Shown: positions 63,272 to 64,000 of the stretch, piece after piece
How the letters are laid out: every line of letters starts with the position of its first letter
How positions within the stretch are numbered: position 1 is the first letter of the stretch
From: Protopterus annectens
Lineage: Eukaryota; Chordata; Ceratodontiformes; Protopteridae
NCBI RefSeq assembly: GCF_019279795.1
Contig: NC_056727.1
Location: 1,208,674,413 to 1,208,738,412 of the forward strand
Length of the DNA stretch: 64,000 nucleotides
Reading direction: 5' to 3'
Made by a program: the position numbers and the translations under genes
Notes under the pieces: generated by a model
What the model saw: the letters and a program-made list of their open reading frames with translations, nothing else
What the model was told of the DNA's origin: nothing
The model's database searches: none

Positions 63272-64000
63272 ATACTGGCCAAGAATCTTGCTGCCCCAAT
63301 ACTGCCTTTTTTAGGCAAAGCTCAAAAGACAAACCCGCCTCCATAAACAACAATAATAAACAAAAACTGAGGGTAATGCTGCTCAACGCCAGAAGTCTAA
63401 ACCTCAAAATGCATGCATTCAAGGCTCTCCTTAGTATGGAAGAAATTGACGTATGTGCAGTGACAGAAACCTGGTTCAAGGCTCCAGAGAGCACCCCAGC
63501 ACTACCAGGCTATAACTCCTACCATACGTTTAGGTCCCAAAACCAGGACCGAAACACAAAAGGAGGGGGTGTGTCCATATTCATCAAGAACACCCACACC
63601 TCCAGGTTAGTAGCACAGCACGCGGAATCTGAGACCATCCAAGTGCAATTGACAGCAGGTAAATTGACTGTTCAATTTATAGCTTGCTACAGATCTCCCA
63701 CCTTGTCTCAGGACCCTCACGCAGCATTCCTGAGAACATTAGAAAGTATGAAGATTCTACCCAACATCATACTACTGGGTGACTTCAACTATCCAAACAT
63801 TGACTGGGAAAACTACTCAAGCTCAAACGCCCTAGCCCAATGCTTCCTTGAGTTTATAAACTCAAACACCCTTGAACAGCTGGTCACCACTCCCACAAGA
63901 GGTGACAGCATACTGGACCTGGTCATCACCAACATGGGGAACCTATGTTCCACACCTGAGGTAAACTCGTCATTGGTAAGATCAGATCACAAACAAATCA
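63223..64000 (+). CDS. CR1 ORF2 start: AP-like endonuclease (runs off window)
   Basis: Frame open from 63217 to the end of the window; first ATG at 63223, overlapping the esterase ORF by 49 bp in another frame, next ATG 63376. Endonuclease motifs in order: VMLLNARSLN, AVTETWF (catalytic Glu), YRSP, ILLGDFNYPNIDW (63772 on; Asp and Asn), LDLVITN and RSDHKQ (63979 on; the SDH motif). All active-site positions visible are intact, with no stop in about 260 codons. This enzyme nicks target DNA to prime reverse transcription. The RT would lie beyond the window. Possible translation by reinitiation or frameshift after ORF1 is inferred from the overlap. Confidence 0.9.
   Translation, partial: MLLRQRRLAPVAPGLLNTGQESCCPNTAFFRQSSKDKPASINNNNKQKLRVMLLNARSLNLKMHAFKALLSMEEIDVCAVTETWFKAPESTPALPGYNSYHTFRSQNQDRNTKGGGVSIFIKNTHTSRLVAQHAESETIQVQLTAGKLTVQFIACYRSPTLSQDPHAAFLRTLESMKILPNIILLGDFNYPNIDWENYSSSNALAQCFLEFINSNTLEQLVTTPTRGDSILDLVITNMGNLCSTPEVNSSLVRSDHKQI

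Overview
The window reads as non-coding DNA from a vertebrate with a large, AT-rich, repeat-laden genome. I find no convincing host protein-coding gene, no rRNA or tRNA gene, and nothing bacterial. What can be recognised is almost entirely retroelement wreckage: L1-clade, CR1, L2-type and RLE-type (R4/Dong-like) LINEs, two Penelope-like elements with GIY-YIG endonuclease and hammerhead ribozyme motifs, V-SINE-type SINEs, non-autonomous inverted-repeat elements, minisatellites and long (CA)n tracts. V-SINEs together with CR1, L1, L2 and Penelope elements suit a lungfish or another large-genome non-amniote vertebrate (salamander, caecilian, basal ray-finned fish). The species assignment is inference, not proof.

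Layout. 0.1-3 kb: L1-clade LINE on the minus strand. 3.7 kb: a possible 42-nt host exon. 4.3-4.7 kb: full-length V-SINE with target-site duplication. 7.2-8.15 kb: end of an RLE-type LINE (CCHC knuckle plus PD-(D/E)XK-like endonuclease). 11.5-15.4 kb: stack of minus-strand LINE fragments (L2/CR1-group, then CR1, then L1-clade), the last split by a V-SINE. 17.1-22.3 kb: long degenerate CR1 with esterase, endonuclease and RT remnants, interrupted by a small inverted-repeat element. 25.3 kb: V-SINE with a perfect 15-bp duplication. 27.8-28.9 kb: unknown about 1.1-kb repeat carrying a long (TG)n, with an inverted relative at 55.2-56.2 kb. 29.2-31.4 kb: second copy of the first L1 family meeting another LINE end to end. 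33.6-37.7 kb: Penelope-like element with pseudo-LTRs. 38.9-40.4 kb: 50-bp minisatellite of about 31 units. 43.8-44.2 kb: (CA)n. 46.6 kb: homogeneous 34-bp minisatellite. 48.7-50.6 kb: second Penelope-like element flanked by 52-bp direct repeats. 52.2-53.3 kb: L2-type LINE. 57.5-57.8 kb: CR1 3' end. 58.4 kb: 150-bp foldback. 61.4-64 kb: the least damaged element, a CR1 with a tandem-repeat leader, three strong hairpins and a TATA-like motif, a catalytically complete SGNH esterase ORF and an intact endonuclease running off the window.

The elements do not form a cellular pathway. They record successive insertions: SINEs inside an L1 and inside a Penelope element, an inverted-repeat element inside a CR1, and SINEs presumably mobilised by LINEs. 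The most unusual structures are the leader of the CR1 at 61.4-62.7 kb, the hammerhead-bearing repeats of both Penelope elements, and the unassigned inverted pair of about 1-kb repeats.
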